From Haloferacaceae archaeon (GTDB lineage Archaea; Halobacteriota; Halobacteria; Halobacteriales; Haloferacaceae): a DNA stretch of 5,254 nucleotides. Location: NCBI GenBank assembly GCA_028274825.1, contig JAQCMZ010000383.1, positions 1 through 5,254 on the forward strand, given 5' to 3'. Both the position numbers and the translations under genes were made by a program. Shown one piece after another: positions 4,796-5,254 of this stretch. A model generated the notes under the pieces. That model ran no database searches. It saw nothing but the letters and a program-made list of their open reading frames with translations, and was not told the DNA's origin. Each line of letters opens with the position of its first letter. Within the stretch, counting starts at the first letter, position 1.

Positions 4796-5254
4796 CTACT
4801 CGAAGAAACTGATCGGTACCTGGTCGGTTTCTTGTGCTTCACCGCCCTGAACCTCGAGAATGACGTAGGGGACAACCGGTTCGAGATTTTCCGTCAGTTC
4901 GACGGTTCCGGATGCGCCGTCATAGTCGATCTCGTCGCCCGCATCAAGCGTCTCTTGTCCGGCTGCGAACTCCGAGACTCCGATCGTCTCGCCATCCGAG
5001 CGTGAGACCGCCCGGACGTTTTCGGAAATCGCAGGGCCGCTGGCCTCACCAGCCCGTTCGGCAGCGAGTGCCTCGAGATAGAGACCGTCGTACGCATGTG
5101 GGGAAAACTGCGTGATCTCTTCTTGGCCGCCCATATTCTCCTGGAAGGTTTCATCATCAGGCGTGTCCGGTGAGGTGATGAACATCCCCTCGGTAATATC
5201 CGGCAGGTCAGACAGAAGTTGGGGGCTATAGATTGCCTCAGCGCCGACCCACTG
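4796..5254 (-). CDS. livK: LivK-like substrate-binding protein of an amino acid ABC importer, C-terminal part
   Basis: Extracellular solute-binding lipoprotein type (periplasmic-binding-protein fold type I, Leu/Ile/Val-binding group) that would deliver substrate to the LivH/LivM channel. The frame is open from the right edge to TAG at 4796-4798, giving 152 visible residues; the start, signal peptide and lipobox lie outside the window. Visible family features: VGAEAIYSPQLL then TEGMFITSP near residues 2-29, the end of the type I ligand-binding core; a helix with YDGLYLEALAAERAG (about 56-70), where LivK homologues have the AYDAxxLLAxAIExAG helix; and YDGASGTVELTENLEPVVPY (about 113-132), the standard GxxGxxxFxxxG closing strands. 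The last residues are VPISFFE. It is strongly acidic, as expected of a haloarchaeal surface protein. It lies on the same strand as livH and livM, but 2.76 kb separates it from livH. Substrate assignment is by family only. Confidence 0.9.
   Translation of the reverse strand, partial: QWVGAEAIYSPQLLSDLPDITEGMFITSPDTPDDETFQENMGGQEEITQFSPHAYDGLYLEALAAERAGEASGPAISENVRAVSRSDGETIGVSEFAAGQETLDAGDEIDYDGASGTVELTENLEPVVPYVILEVQGGEAQETDQVPISFFE

Overview
The window looks like chromosome or megaplasmid DNA from a haloarchaeon (class Halobacteria). Codons favour G or C at third positions, the soluble proteins are strongly acidic, and the likely transcription starts are archaeal: TATA-like boxes about 27 nt upstream of start codons, suggesting leaderless transcripts.

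Layout. On the minus strand, reading right to left, lie three parts of a branched-chain amino acid (liv-type, HAAT family) ABC importer: the C-terminal 152 residues of a LivK-like substrate-binding protein (4796-5254, open at the right edge), a complete LivH-like permease (628-2031) and the N-terminal 208 codons of a LivM-like permease (1-625, open at the left edge). livH and livM are tightly coupled, with 2 nt between stop and start. livK and livH would normally be neighbours, but here 2.76 kb separates them.

The separating segment holds one convincing gene on the opposite strand (2735-3931). It encodes a 398-residue acidic protein of a family I do not recognise, with an N-terminal helix-turn-helix-like region, a ribbon-helix-helix-like segment and an alpha/beta C-terminal half. 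It is divergent from livH and convergent with livK. Two unusually structured non-coding stretches flank it. Region 2032-2734 carries overlapping, mutually exclusive hairpins and a short direct repeat upstream of livH. Region 3932-4795 has no convincing gene but carries a chain of hairpins, ending in a palindrome that resembles the right end of haloarchaeal IS200/IS605 (IS1341-type) elements. A 19-bp imperfect direct repeat containing TTGATAT flanks the inserted gene.

Reading. LivK captures the substrate outside the cell and LivH/LivM form the membrane channel. The ATPase genes (livG/livF) would be expected beyond the left edge. The middle gene is either a local DNA-binding regulator of the transporter or cargo brought in with mobile-element remnants; the sequence alone does not decide. 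The most notable observations are the split liv cluster, the two-motif DNA-binding protein between direct repeats, the alternating hairpin cluster upstream of livH, and the enlarged LivH with two insertions of about 65-70 residues.
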